Part shown: piece by piece, positions 20,926 to 29,661 of the stretch
How the letters are laid out: each line of letters opens with the position of its first letter
Numbering within the stretch: the first letter of the stretch is position 1
Source of the DNA: Hyphomicrobium sp.
GTDB lineage: Bacteria > Pseudomonadota > Alphaproteobacteria > Rhizobiales > Hyphomicrobiaceae
Reading direction: 5' to 3'
NCBI GenBank assembly: GCA_017512425.1
Contig: JAFWGI010000004.1
Coordinates: forward strand, 1 to 64,000
Length of the DNA: 64,000 nucleotides
Program-made: the position numbers and the translations under genes
The notes under the pieces: model-generated
Told to the model about the DNA's origin: nothing
Database searches by the model: none
The model's input: only the letters and a program-made list of their open reading frames with translations

Positions 20926-21461
20926 TGAGAATAGCTCAGAAGATTGCGGCGGCGATCGCCATCTCCGGCATCCTAGCCTGCGCGCATCCGGCTGCCGTCT
21001 ATGCTGCCGGGACGGGCGGATGCGATAGCTTCGCTTGGCCGCTCAAGACCGAGCTGGAATGGATGAAAGCCGCCGATAGCGAAGCGGCCCAATCCGGCGG
21101 CAAGCTTGCCGCGCCGCCTGCGAAAGCCATTGCTTTGACGTTGCAGCCAGCCGATGCCGTCACGTTTGAAGTTGCGCCAACCGGCAAGGGCAAGGCCGAA
21201 GCTGGCAAAGCGTTTGGCGGTATCATCACTTTTGACGGCGTCGCCGAGCCGGGCCTCTATCAGGTATCGCTTTCCGGGCCTGGATGGATCGATGTCGTGC
21301 AGGACGGCAAGGCGCTCGAGACCGAAGCGCATACCGGCAAGTCCGACTGCGAAGGCCTGCGCAAGAGCGTCCGCTTCAAAATCGGCGCGGGGCCGTTCGC
21401 AGTGCAACTTAACGGCGTCCCCGAAGCAGCGATCAAACTAGCGGTGCGCCGCGCAGACTAA
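20922..21461 (+). CDS. Secreted protein of the TonB-receptor/molbindin operon
   Basis: I do not recognise the family. The 179-residue protein has a signal peptide (AAAIAISGILACAH... to about YAAG, residue 30), so it is probably periplasmic. The mature part has two cysteines (GGCDSF and SDCEGL), which could form a disulfide, and a beta-rich middle (ITFDGVAEPGLYQVSLSGPGW). The start overlaps the mop stop (ATGATG). Its place in the operon suggests it handles the ligand of the receptor in the periplasm, but this is inference. Confidence 0.8.
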   Translation: MMRIAQKIAAAIAISGILACAHPAAVYAAGTGGCDSFAWPLKTELEWMKAADSEAAQSGGKLAAPPAKAIALTLQPADAVTFEVAPTGKGKAEAGKAFGGIITFDGVAEPGLYQVSLSGPGWIDVVQDGKALETEAHTGKSDCEGLRKSVRFKIGAGPFAVQLNGVPEAAIKLAVRRAD

Positions 21462-21645
21462 ACGTCTCCCCGCTTTTCAAAGTAGGCCAAAGGATAAGCT
21501 CGATCGCTCCGGCGATGGCGTTGGCGGCGGCTGGTCGTTTTTACGGCGCATGGTTCGGACCAGCTTGGCGTGACACGCTCAATCGATTCGCTGGGCATCT
21601 GCGTGTGCACTCAGTTCGAGCCAGCAACACCACGCGAGGTTATCC

Positions 21646-22905
21646 ATGACGCCAAACGGTATGCTCAAACGGGCAGTTCTGGCCGCTGCTGCCGCGGCGC
21701 CAGTGCTGGTTGTGAGCGCGATGCCCACGGCGGCCGCCGATCTTGGCGGGACCTGTTGCGCCGATCTCGAAGAGCGGATCGCGGAGCTGGAAGCCACGAC
21801 CGCCCGCAAGGGCAGTCGTAAAGTATCGCTGACGGTCTCCGGCTGGGTCAACGAGGCGATCTTTTTCTGGGACGACGGCGTCGAACGCAATGCCTATGTC
21901 GGCACCAATGAATTGGAGCAGAGCCGGTTTCGATTGACTGGCGACGCCAAAATTTCAGAGGGGTGGGGCGCGGGCTTTATTTTGGAGATCGGCGCCAATG
22001 GTGCTGGCTCCAAGAGCTTCGACCAGGATAGCGCCGGCATTGGCGGCATCACGGTGCGCAAATCCGCATGGTACGTAAAGAACAAGGATCTCGGCAAACT
22101 GACGGTCGGTAAGTTCGACACGGCGACGTATCATATCGTCGACAACGTCGACACCACTTTGACCCGCAACGTTTCGGATTTTGAAGCGGCGGGCATTGCG
22201 CTTGGTGCATTTGAAACGCGCAGCAACGGTGTGTTGAGCGGGTCGACCTGGCTGCAGTTCATGGGAGGCTTCAACAACGGCGCGCCGGGACAGAGCGGCT
22301 TGCGCAACGTCGTTCGCTACGACACACCGGAAATCGCGGGGTTTGTTGCAAGCGCGTCGTGGGGTGAAGATGATCAGTGGGAAACAGCTCTGAAGTATAA
22401 GGGCGAGTTCGGCGACATCAAATTCAACGCTGCCATCGGATATGGCGAAAGCACCGATAGTGGGACAAACCGCGGTCAATGCGCGGCGGGCAATGGTGAT
22501 TGCCAGTGGTGGGGTGCGGGCGCATTGGTGCAGCACGCACCGACCGGGATATACGTCTATGCCGGCTACGCCGAAAATCACATCGATTTGACGGCCTTAC
22601 AAACGGGAGATGATGCCGCCAATGCCTGGTACGTCCAGGTTGGCATCGAGCAGAAGTGGAACGCGCTCGGCAAGACCAACGTTTTTGCCGAATACCGCGA
22701 GGATGATGTTGGCATCTCGCAAGCGACGGCGTCATCGAAGCTAGAATTCTGGGCTGCCGGCGTTGCGCAGCACGTCGAAAGCGCGGACATAACGCTCTAC
22801 GCTCTCTACCGTCACGCAGAAGGCGATTTTGTCTCAAGCGCCGGTGATCCCGGCTCGCTGGACGACCTCGACATGGTCATTACCGGCGCCAAAATGAACT
22901 TTTAG
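21646..22905 (+). CDS. Alphaproteobacterial porin
   Basis: The 419-residue outer membrane porin belongs to the family typical of Rhizobiales (Omp2-like). It has a signal peptide (ending near AAAD), then a coiled segment with CCADLEERIAELEATTARKG, then VSLTVSGWVNEA, the conserved first strand. The rest alternates in beta-strand pattern to the terminal MNF. The start at ATG 21646 is preceded by GAGG; an ATG at 21661 is possible. Porins pass small solutes, including oxyanions, through the outer membrane. It stands alone, 185 bases after the Mo-linked operon. Confidence 0.9.
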   Translation: MTPNGMLKRAVLAAAAAAPVLVVSAMPTAAADLGGTCCADLEERIAELEATTARKGSRKVSLTVSGWVNEAIFFWDDGVERNAYVGTNELEQSRFRLTGDAKISEGWGAGFILEIGANGAGSKSFDQDSAGIGGITVRKSAWYVKNKDLGKLTVGKFDTATYHIVDNVDTTLTRNVSDFEAAGIALGAFETRSNGVLSGSTWLQFMGGFNNGAPGQSGLRNVVRYDTPEIAGFVASASWGEDDQWETALKYKGEFGDIKFNAAIGYGESTDSGTNRGQCAAGNGDCQWWGAGALVQHAPTGIYVYAGYAENHIDLTALQTGDDAANAWYVQVGIEQKWNALGKTNVFAEYREDDVGISQATASSKLEFWAAGVAQHVESADITLYALYRHAEGDFVSSAGDPGSLDDLDMVITGAKMNF

Positions 22906-23083
22906 CGGCTCGTTCTCGCCTTTCGGAGCGGGGTGAAATCGCGGCTTATGGTTAACCGCATATCAAATGACATAGGCAGCGTGGCGATCGCTGTGTAACA
23001 GGGTTGCCTAAACGTCAATTGCACGGTCCAGTGGCGTGCCGAAGCTCATTGGTCTGAACCATGCCATCTCAAGTGCCGCTGCT

Positions 23084-24556
23084 ATGACAACCGCTGACGA
23101 ACACGCTGACGCGCGGCTGGACGCGCTTAAACGCTCACGGTTGTTGGATTCTGAAGCCGACGAGCGCTTCGATCGCGTGACGCGGCTCGTGGCGCTGGCG
23201 CTCAACGTGCCGGTCGCGCTGGTATCTCTCGTCGATCGAGACCGGCAGTTCTTCAAAAGCGCGGTTGGCTTGCCTGAGCCTTGGGCGTCGTGCCGTGAAA
23301 CGCCACTCAGCCACTCGTTCTGTCAGCACGTCGTCGCACGGTCGGAAACTTTACGGATCGATGATGCGCAAAACGATCCGCTCGTCGCGCACAATGATGC
23401 GGTGCGCGATCTCAACGTCGTCGCATATCTCGGCGTGCCGCTGCGGGCTCCCGACGGACATGTGCTCGGATCGTTGTGCGCAATCGATGGCGTGCCGCGC
23501 GCTTGGACGGATCGCGAGGAAGCCATGTTGCGCCAATTCGCGGCGACCGTCGAAGAGCAGATCGTGCTTTCGACATCGGTTGACCTCTGGAAGACCATTC
23601 TCAACACTATGCCGCAAATGGTGTGGTCAACGCTGCCTGATGGCTATCACGATTTCTACAATGACCGGTGGTACGAATTCACAGGCGTGCCACATGGCTC
23701 GACGGATGGCGAAGGTTGGAATGGCATGTTCCACGCCGACGACCAGGACCGGGCTTGGGAAAAATGGCGGCACAGCCTAGCAACAGGCGATTTGTATGAA
23801 ATTGAATATCGGCTGCGGCATGCCTCGGGCGAATACCGCTGGACGCTTGGACGGGCGTTGCCGATCCGAGGTCGCGACGGCGCGATCGAACGGTGGTTCG
23901 GCACCTGTACCGATATCCACGACCTGAAAGAAGCCGAGACGGCGCGCGATTTGATCTCGCATGAACTCGCGCACCGCATTCAAAACATCTTCGCGGTCGT
24001 CAACAGCCTGATCAATTCGTCTGCGCGCGGTGTGCCGGAAGCCCGGCCGTTCGCGGAAGCCGTCGGCGCGCGGATTCTGGCGCTGGGCCAAGCGCATCGT
24101 TATGTCAAAATTGACGGCGGCGCCAAGGCGCTGCGCGAGCAGGAACGGACGCTGCACGGTCTCATGCAATCGCTCCTCGCGCCGTATGAGGGCAACGACA
24201 AGTCTTGCCAAATCAAGATTGGAGGGTGCGATGGCGCGATCGACCTGAAGGCAGCGACGGCGCTCGCGTTGATTTTGCACGAGTTGGCGACGAATTCAGT
24301 CAAGTACGGCGCGCTCGCCAGTGAAGATGGCACGCTGCATATTGATTGTTCGACCGCTGGTGGCGAATTCCGTATCGTCTGGCGCGAGCGCGGCGGGCCA
24401 GAAGTGGCGCAGTCGCCGGAGCGCATGGGGTTCGGCTCGCGTCTTATTTCGACGATGATGGCGCAGTTGCGCGGATCTTTCGAGCGCTCCTGGGATCGCG
24501 AAGGCTTGACGGCAACGATCACGTTCCCCGAGGCAAGTTTGTTGCGTACGCACTAG
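23084..24556 (+). CDS. GAF-PAS sensor histidine kinase of the HWE type
   Basis: A soluble kinase of about 490 residues. Residues ~10-165 are a GAF domain (FDRVTRLVALALNVPVALVSLVD...LGVPLRAPDGHVLGSLCAID), ~170-290 a PAS/PAC domain (NTMPQMVWSTLPDGYHDFYN, WFGTCTDIHDLKEAE), and ~295-485 an HWE kinase core with HELAHRIQNIFAVVNSL (phospho-accepting His) and the ATPase box ELATNSVKYGAL. HWE kinases are abundant in alphaproteobacteria and act in general stress and light signalling. The start could also be GTG 23036; neither has a strong ribosome site. No response regulator is adjacent. Confidence 0.88.
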   Translation: MTTADEHADARLDALKRSRLLDSEADERFDRVTRLVALALNVPVALVSLVDRDRQFFKSAVGLPEPWASCRETPLSHSFCQHVVARSETLRIDDAQNDPLVAHNDAVRDLNVVAYLGVPLRAPDGHVLGSLCAIDGVPRAWTDREEAMLRQFAATVEEQIVLSTSVDLWKTILNTMPQMVWSTLPDGYHDFYNDRWYEFTGVPHGSTDGEGWNGMFHADDQDRAWEKWRHSLATGDLYEIEYRLRHASGEYRWTLGRALPIRGRDGAIERWFGTCTDIHDLKEAETARDLISHELAHRIQNIFAVVNSLINSSARGVPEARPFAEAVGARILALGQAHRYVKIDGGAKALREQERTLHGLMQSLLAPYEGNDKSCQIKIGGCDGAIDLKAATALALILHELATNSVKYGALASEDGTLHIDCSTAGGEFRIVWRERGGPEVAQSPERMGFGSRLISTMMAQLRGSFERSWDREGLTATITFPEASLLRTH

Positions 24557-24648
24557 ACAGGCTGTCAGTGCGGTGCGCTTGATTGCAGACAAGCGCATGA
24601 CTACATACCGGCAAGGTATTTGCTGACGACAATTGCGGGAGTGATGCG

Positions 24649-24945
24649 ATGAGGTGGACACTAATGGCTGCCAGTGCTGGTTTCGCGTCGGCACTCGCGA
24701 TCACGTCGGGGTTTACGTCTGCCGCGGTTGCCGGGCCAACGGCAGCTTTTGAGCTCGAACACGCCCGGGCCAATGCACGCGCCGGCGGTCCAATCAGCGA
24801 CTACGACGCCGAGCTGCTCGAACGCTGGGGCAATTCAACGGGCGGTCCGGACTGGCGCAAGCAGTATCGCGCCCAAAAGCACTATGGCGACGTCCCGGCG
24901 CGCACCTATCGCTCTAAAAAGAAAACCCGCGTCTATCACGACTGA
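24649..24945 (+). CDS. Small secreted protein of unknown function
   Basis: A 98-residue protein with a clear signal peptide (LMAASAGFASALAITSGFTSAAVAG). The charged mature part (LEHARANARAGG...) ends in a Lys/Arg-rich tail (SKKKTRVYHD). No family recognised. The start is ATG 24649. It is convergent with a small minus-strand gene 4 bases away. Confidence 0.7.
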   Translation: MRWTLMAASAGFASALAITSGFTSAAVAGPTAAFELEHARANARAGGPISDYDAELLERWGNSTGGPDWRKQYRAQKHYGDVPARTYRSKKKTRVYHD

Positions 24946-24949
24946 AAAC

Positions 24950-25210
24950 TCACGCGCCCGGTTTGCGGCGAACCTCGGCTGCACGCCATCGCCGGACGTT
25001 GCCGCTGACATCGAGACGGTTATCGGACGTCATCGCGTAAATGCGATTGGCGATGTCCTGGGGCGCTGCTGTGAGGCCTGCGGCGCGCGCCGCATCTGTC
25101 GCGCGAGCGATCAAAACAGCGACTTTGCACCATTCGGCGCCAGCACTCTCCAGGATCGCGGTGTCAAGGCGAGGATCGACGGCGGTGGCAACGGGCGGTA
25201 CTATCGACAA
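24950..25210 (-). CDS. Small conserved-looking hypothetical protein
   Basis: The C-terminal 70 residues (LDTAILESAGAEWCKVAVLIAR ... DIANRIYAM ... GNVRRWRAAEVR) follow a pattern I have seen in small alphaproteobacterial proteins of unknown function (W-x-KVA...IA-RI...G-N-xxRWR-xxEVR). The open frame reaches 25486, but its first ~90 residues are Arg-rich and unlike any family, and would leave 4 bases to tonB. I therefore suggest TTG 25210, with GAAGG 9 bases upstream (86 residues). The gap to tonB then holds its promoter. Start uncertain. Confidence 0.5.
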   Translation of the reverse strand: MSIVPPVATAVDPRLDTAILESAGAEWCKVAVLIARATDAARAAGLTAAPQDIANRIYAMTSDNRLDVSGNVRRWRAAEVRRKPGA

Positions 25211-25490
25211 TTGTAGCGGCCTTCGGGATCTTGAGATGGCGTTGCGCAGAACTCGTGGCTGACGCGGCTTGGCTGCCTCATAGGCCGTTCCCGCTGCGGC
25301 GTACAGGCGCGATGGGTCCCAAACAGCCAAATTCCGGCTCAAAGCGCGTTTTATAGGCTGGACAGGCGGGTTGCCAGCAATGACCACCCGGCGCCGATGT
25401 TGTATTGCGCAATAGACGCCGCGCATATCACGGCATGCGAAACTGGAGCGAGGATCGTTTGCGGTCTGCAAGCCGACAAGAGACAACGCG

Positions 25491-26513
25491 ATGACTGCTG
25501 GCGCGCTACAAGCGCCGCAGGGCGTATCCGAACTTGCCGATTCCTCTGCGACCGGGCTGGTCGCCGAAGGCTGGGGTCACGGCGCGGCGGTGCGCGATCG
25601 CAGTTTCTGGATTGCGCTGGCCGTCGCCACACTGCTGCACGGCTCGCTGTTTCTCGGTCTGTTGGGACATAAGCCGCGGCCGGTCGGAGATGAAAGCGGC
25701 CGCGATGACGGCATCAGTATTTCAGTCGTGACGGAAGCTGATATCCGCAGCGAGTCGAGCGTCTCAGAGCCGCCGCCGGGTCCACCTGGTCCTCCAGTGC
25801 AGGCGGCCCCACCAGCACCTCCGCCCCCACCTCCGTTGCCGGAAGCCAAACCGGCTGAGCCGCTGCCGCCCGAACCAACACCGCCGGAGCCGGAGCCTGC
25901 CGAGCCGCCGAAAGCCGAAGCACCGCCCACACCTCAACCTGCGCCGCCGGAGCTAAAGCCGTCGCTCGACGTCGCCAAGGAGATCAGCGAGGACGTGCCG
26001 GACCTTCTGGCGCTGCCCGGAGAGGGCGCGGCGCCTGCCAAAAAAGAAACACCGAAGTCCGAGAAGGCCCAGGAGCCGAAGGCTGAAACGGCTCCGCCGA
26101 AGCCGCCGCAGAAGCAAGCGAAGCCTCAGCCCCAAAAGAAGACGGCCGCGCTCGATCTGTCGACGCCCCCGTCGGCGTTCTCAGGCGCAGCCGGTGGCGC
26201 CGGCCGTAGCGCCGGATTTGAGCGTCCGCCCGGGATCACCAAGTCGGGTGCGAACGACGCTTTTGCGCGCGCAGTCATCCGCGCGTTGCAGGGAACCATG
26301 CCGCAACTTCGCGACACCCAGGGGCGCGTGACGGTCCGGATCATTCTGAACGAAAACGGCAACGTCCAGAGCGTGCAAGTTGTCCGCCCGTCGACGGCTG
26401 CATCCCTTGACCAAAGCGTCGTCTTTGCCACGAAGCAGACGAGCTATCCATTCCCGCCGCCGAACTCCAATTTGGCCGACCGGACGTTCCTGGTGACGTA
26501 TATTTATCGCTGA
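25491..26513 (+). CDS. tonB: Energy transducer TonB
   Basis: TonB links the proton motive force (through ExbBD) to outer membrane receptors. The 340-residue protein has one N-terminal membrane helix (about residues 38-58, WIALAVATLLHGSLFLGLL) and a long Pro-rich linker (~85-150). A Lys/Pro/Gln-rich part follows, then a C-terminal TonB domain (GRVTVRIILNENGNVQSVQVVRPS ... FLVTYIYR). exbB and exbD are not in the window. It may serve the receptors at 18224 and 58718. Confidence 0.9.
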   Translation: MTAGALQAPQGVSELADSSATGLVAEGWGHGAAVRDRSFWIALAVATLLHGSLFLGLLGHKPRPVGDESGRDDGISISVVTEADIRSESSVSEPPPGPPGPPVQAAPPAPPPPPPLPEAKPAEPLPPEPTPPEPEPAEPPKAEAPPTPQPAPPELKPSLDVAKEISEDVPDLLALPGEGAAPAKKETPKSEKAQEPKAETAPPKPPQKQAKPQPQKKTAALDLSTPPSAFSGAAGGAGRSAGFERPPGITKSGANDAFARAVIRALQGTMPQLRDTQGRVTVRIILNENGNVQSVQVVRPSTAASLDQSVVFATKQTSYPFPPPNSNLADRTFLVTYIYR

Positions 26514-26659
26514 AAACAGCGTTCGTCGTGGATGAGGGGTGTCCCGGCGTTGACACCACAACACGGCCGTGGCTCAACTGCGAAAGTTAAGTTTTTCGCG
26601 CGGGTTCCGCCCGGGCGTTCAGACCGTTTGGTCGCTTTTTGTGTTTGGGGAGGGTTGTC

Positions 26660-27010
26660 ATGCGCGTTGTGTCGTATTTGTCAGTTGCAGCAGTAGCAGC
26701 TATCGCCGCTGGCGTCGCCGCGGTCGCGTTCGCGCCATCGTCGGAAGCGCAGCGCTGGAATCCGATCGGTAATTGCAAGGATCCGGTCGAGGGCGCAGCG
26801 ACGAGCCAGGGTATTCTCGGTCTTGGCAGCGCGCGGGCGCGCGAAGCGGCCAAGTCGAATTGGGAAATCAACGTCGAAGATAAGTACGGTCCGGAGTTCG
26901 CAAACTTCGGCTACGCACAGCGCGTCCAGTGGGACTGCAAGCGCGGCGCGGTACTGCTCGCGAAGTGCGTTGTCGTCGCCAAGCCTTGCGGCGCTCGCCT
27001 GCGCGGATAG
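26660..27010 (+). CDS. Small secreted protein of unknown function
   Basis: A 116-residue protein starting at ATG 26660 after a strong GGGGAGGG ribosome site. A signal peptide ends near SSEAQ. The mature part has three or four cysteines (IGNCKDP, QWDCKRG, AKCVVVAKPCG) and so may be disulfide bonded. It is Arg/Ala rich and I do not recognise the family. Confidence 0.75.
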   Translation: MRVVSYLSVAAVAAIAAGVAAVAFAPSSEAQRWNPIGNCKDPVEGAATSQGILGLGSARAREAAKSNWEINVEDKYGPEFANFGYAQRVQWDCKRGAVLLAKCVVVAKPCGARLRG

Positions 27011-27077
27011 GGATCACCTTTGTGGTTTGATCAACGCGTCAATCGGTGTCAGCGCATTCAGGTAATGCGCTGACCCT

Positions 27078-27851
27078 ATGGCTAATAGCAGTAAACGAAA
27101 CATCAATCTTCCAGCGCCCTACCTTCGGCGTGTCTGGCTTGATGATGAGCGCGTCGCTGACAAGGCCCAATATCCATTCTGCATCCCACTCTTCAAAGAC
27201 GGCTTTGAGATCGCGTTTCGCGATCCAATCACGATTTTGATCGGGGAGAATGGCGTAGGAAAATCGACAGTCCTCGAAGGTATCGCAGCGCTTGCAGGCT
27301 TTGACGACGCCGGCGGCGGCGCGGGCTACCGTCCGGTCGATCATACGCATGCGAGAGAAGCCAGCGGCGGCGCATTAGCCGCGGCGCTGCGCGCCTCGTG
27401 GCTACCAAAACTCAACACCGGCTGGTTCTTCAAAGCGGAGACGTTCTTCTCCATTTCGCGTTACCTCGACGAGGTCGGCAGTCCTACTGCTGACTTCCTA
27501 TCCCATTCGCATGGCGAAGGGTTCATGCGCTTCTTTGACGAGCGCTGCAGCCGCCAGGGTATCTATTTCTTTGACGAACCGGAATCGGCGCTCTCTCCGG
27601 CGCGGCAACTGGAGTTTCTCAAACTCATGAGGCGCATGGAAGACAGCACAATCTGCCAAGTGATAATGGCGACGCATTCGCCAATCCTGATGGCATATCC
27701 AGGTGCGCGTCTATTGCATCTGACGAAGCATACTGTCGATGAAGTTCGCCTCGCAGATACGCAACACTTCCGGTTGATGCGTGACTTTTGCGAAGAGCCG
27801 GAGACGTTTGTTGCCAGTGTCTTAGCTGGCAACTCTGAGTGGACCACTTAG
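27078..27851 (+). CDS. AAA family (RecF/ABC-type) ATPase
   Basis: A 257-residue stand-alone ATPase of the AAA_21/AAA_23 class. Walker A is GENGVGKST (residues 56-64), Walker B IYFFDEPESALSP, and the His switch ATHSPILMAYP. The core resembles SMC/RecF-like heads with no room for a coiled coil or nuclease domain. Similar small proteins are common and mostly uncharacterised. It is convergent with the channel gene (1 base apart) and no TOPRIM or toxin partner is next to it, so I give no specific role. Confidence 0.85.
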   Translation: MANSSKRNINLPAPYLRRVWLDDERVADKAQYPFCIPLFKDGFEIAFRDPITILIGENGVGKSTVLEGIAALAGFDDAGGGAGYRPVDHTHAREASGGALAAALRASWLPKLNTGWFFKAETFFSISRYLDEVGSPTADFLSHSHGEGFMRFFDERCSRQGIYFFDEPESALSPARQLEFLKLMRRMEDSTICQVIMATHSPILMAYPGARLLHLTKHTVDEVRLADTQHFRLMRDFCEEPETFVASVLAGNSEWTT

Positions 27852-27852
27852 C

Positions 27853-28743
27853 CTAGCGCGCGCCGTCGTCGGGGATGTTGAGAACTTCGCCGCAGGCTTT
27901 GCAGTGGACGGCGTCGGTATCGTGACGGCGCAGGCCGCAGCGCGGGCACGTAAAGCGCACCTTCACCGGCTGCAATATCGTGCGCACAAGATTGAGAAAC
28001 AGAGTGACGCCGAGGATCATGATGATGACGGCGATCAGGCGTCCGGTCGTGCCCGGCAGCGTGATATCGCCGAAGCCAGTCGTCGTCAACGTCGTGACCG
28101 TGAAGTACAGCGCATCGACATAGTTGTTGATTTGCGCGTTCGAGGCGTGCTGCGTCTCGTAAACGACCGCCGTCATGATGAACAGAAACACGAACAGGTT
28201 GATCGCCGCCAGTGCGATCTCTTCGTTGATCCGGAACCACACGAAGTCAGAGCGCAATTGTTTCAGCAGATGATAGGTCCGCAGCAGCCGCACGGTGCGC
28301 AGGACGCGCAGGAAGCCGGCGCCTTCACCGACAATCGGTGCGAGAAACGAGGCGATCGCGACAATGTCGGCCCAGGTCGCCGGATGCATGAATTCGCGCA
28401 ACGGACGGCGGCTGATCCAGATGCGAATTGAGAAGTCGGCGAGGATTGCGATCCCGAAAACTGCATCGAGTACTTCGACCAGCGACGTTCGCGGCAGGAA
28501 CGAGGTGAGCACGATGAAGAGAATCGTGACGATGTCGAACGCCAGGATGCCATAGCGGAACTGGCGGCCCTCAGGGGTATCGGACGTATAGTAATGTCGA
28601 AGGCGGCGCTTCAGCGCTGATGCGTCGGTGTCAGTCTCCACGATGTCAGTCTCGGCGGCATTTGCCATTGCGAAATTCCGGGCGAAGTTCCGGCGCGGCT
28701 CGATGCGCGCGATGCTGCGGGCGTGCGACGTTTTCGGCTCCAT
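27853..28743 (-). CDS. Voltage-gated-type K+ channel with C-terminal zinc ribbon
   Basis: The protein has six membrane segments. The S4-like segment is LRVLRTVRLLRTYHLLKQLR with repeated Arg, and the selectivity filter TLTTTGFGDITLPG lies in the pore loop. After the last helix come two CxxC pairs (CPRCG...CKACG), a zinc ribbon. It should be an inner membrane ion channel, most likely for potassium. The start is not certain: ATG 28743 has AAGAG upstream, ATG 28668 would drop 25 residues, and the open frame extends to 28794. Confidence 0.85.
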   Translation of the reverse strand: MEPKTSHARSIARIEPRRNFARNFAMANAAETDIVETDTDASALKRRLRHYYTSDTPEGRQFRYGILAFDIVTILFIVLTSFLPRTSLVEVLDAVFGIAILADFSIRIWISRRPLREFMHPATWADIVAIASFLAPIVGEGAGFLRVLRTVRLLRTYHLLKQLRSDFVWFRINEEIALAAINLFVFLFIMTAVVYETQHASNAQINNYVDALYFTVTTLTTTGFGDITLPGTTGRLIAVIIMILGVTLFLNLVRTILQPVKVRFTCPRCGLRRHDTDAVHCKACGEVLNIPDDGAR

Positions 28744-28839
28744 TGAATACCGGCTCTTCGTCGAGCGCGCACGAAAAAGCGCACCTCTCGACAAGGTGCG
28801 CTCATGCTTAGCGCGGCAAAGTTACGACGACAGCCGGGC

Positions 28840-28968
28840 CTACTTGGCAACCGTGCGATCAACCGTCGAACCAAGCTTCATCGGTTCATAGAACGGCGCC
28901 GGTTCTTCGCGGCGGCAGGCGCCTAAAGCAATACCGGCGATGCAAGCGGCCAAAATCGCGATCTTCAT
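28840..28968 (-). CDS. Small lipoprotein
   Basis: Only 42 residues: MKIAILAACIAGIALGAC is a lipoprotein signal with the lipobox LGAC, followed by a 24-residue mature tail (RREEPAPFYEP...). A strong AGGGAG site is 8 bases before ATG 28968. The longer open frame (to 29109) is not needed. It resembles the tiny entericidin-like or LPTXXWXX-type lipoproteins in size only; function unknown. Confidence 0.7.
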   Translation of the reverse strand: MKIAILAACIAGIALGACRREEPAPFYEPMKLGSTVDRTVAK

Positions 28969-29155
28969 GAGTGTCTCCCTGACGTTCAGACTGCGGGCTA
29001 CCCTCTTTGATAGGCGCCGCGAGCGTACCACCGCCCTCGGCTGACAAACGCCTATCACTGAAAATTGTTCCAGGGCCGATGGAGGCGAAGCGTGCGCGAC
29101 CAGCCGCATGCTGCGTGGATTCCGGCCGACCGCGTGGATGCGCCGGATAAATCAG

Positions 29156-29413
29156 CTACTTGCAGGCTTTTTGCTGCGAGCGGCACTCGGTCATAATCGT
29201 TCCGGGAGCACATTTCGTTTTGACCTCGCCTTGCGGTTTCAGGCCTTTCGCTTCGATGATGTTTTCGAGCCCGTGCGTCGACATCACTGTCGCGATCGTC
29301 TCGGTCGGGCCGTTGCCAGCGGCGGCGACGATCTGGCACTCGGCAGCGTTGGCAGCAGGTCCTGCGACAAGGACGGAAAATGCAACAGCCGCGTATGTGG
29401 TTTTAATTTTCAT
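29156..29413 (-). CDS. Small secreted cysteine-containing protein
   Basis: An 85-residue protein with a signal peptide (AAVAFSVLVAGPAANAAE) and a mature part of about 60 residues with cysteines at AECQIV, TKCAPG, TECRSQQ and the penultimate KACK. Two disulfides are possible. The start at ATG 29413 follows GAGGGTGAG. No family recognised. It lies in a cluster of small exported proteins. Confidence 0.7.
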   Translation of the reverse strand: MKIKTTYAAVAFSVLVAGPAANAAECQIVAAAGNGPTETIATVMSTHGLENIIEAKGLKPQGEVKTKCAPGTIMTECRSQQKACK

Positions 29414-29661
29414 CGGTCTCACCCTCGGGTTTTGATCTTTCCCGGCGGACGGTGCGCTTGACGGTACGCACGATCAAGACGGGCGCTGCAAATTGTAAAG
29501 TTATTGCTGCCGAACTGTTGCTTACGGACCTAGTGGCGCGTTTAGCCTGTACTCACTCAGAGTACGGATCGTCATCTTTTCGCCTGTCCTGACTGGTGGT
29601 TAGCCGTCAGCGGGTAATTGGTCACGACAACCGGCGCCGAGAAGCGCCACGGAGATTTGTC

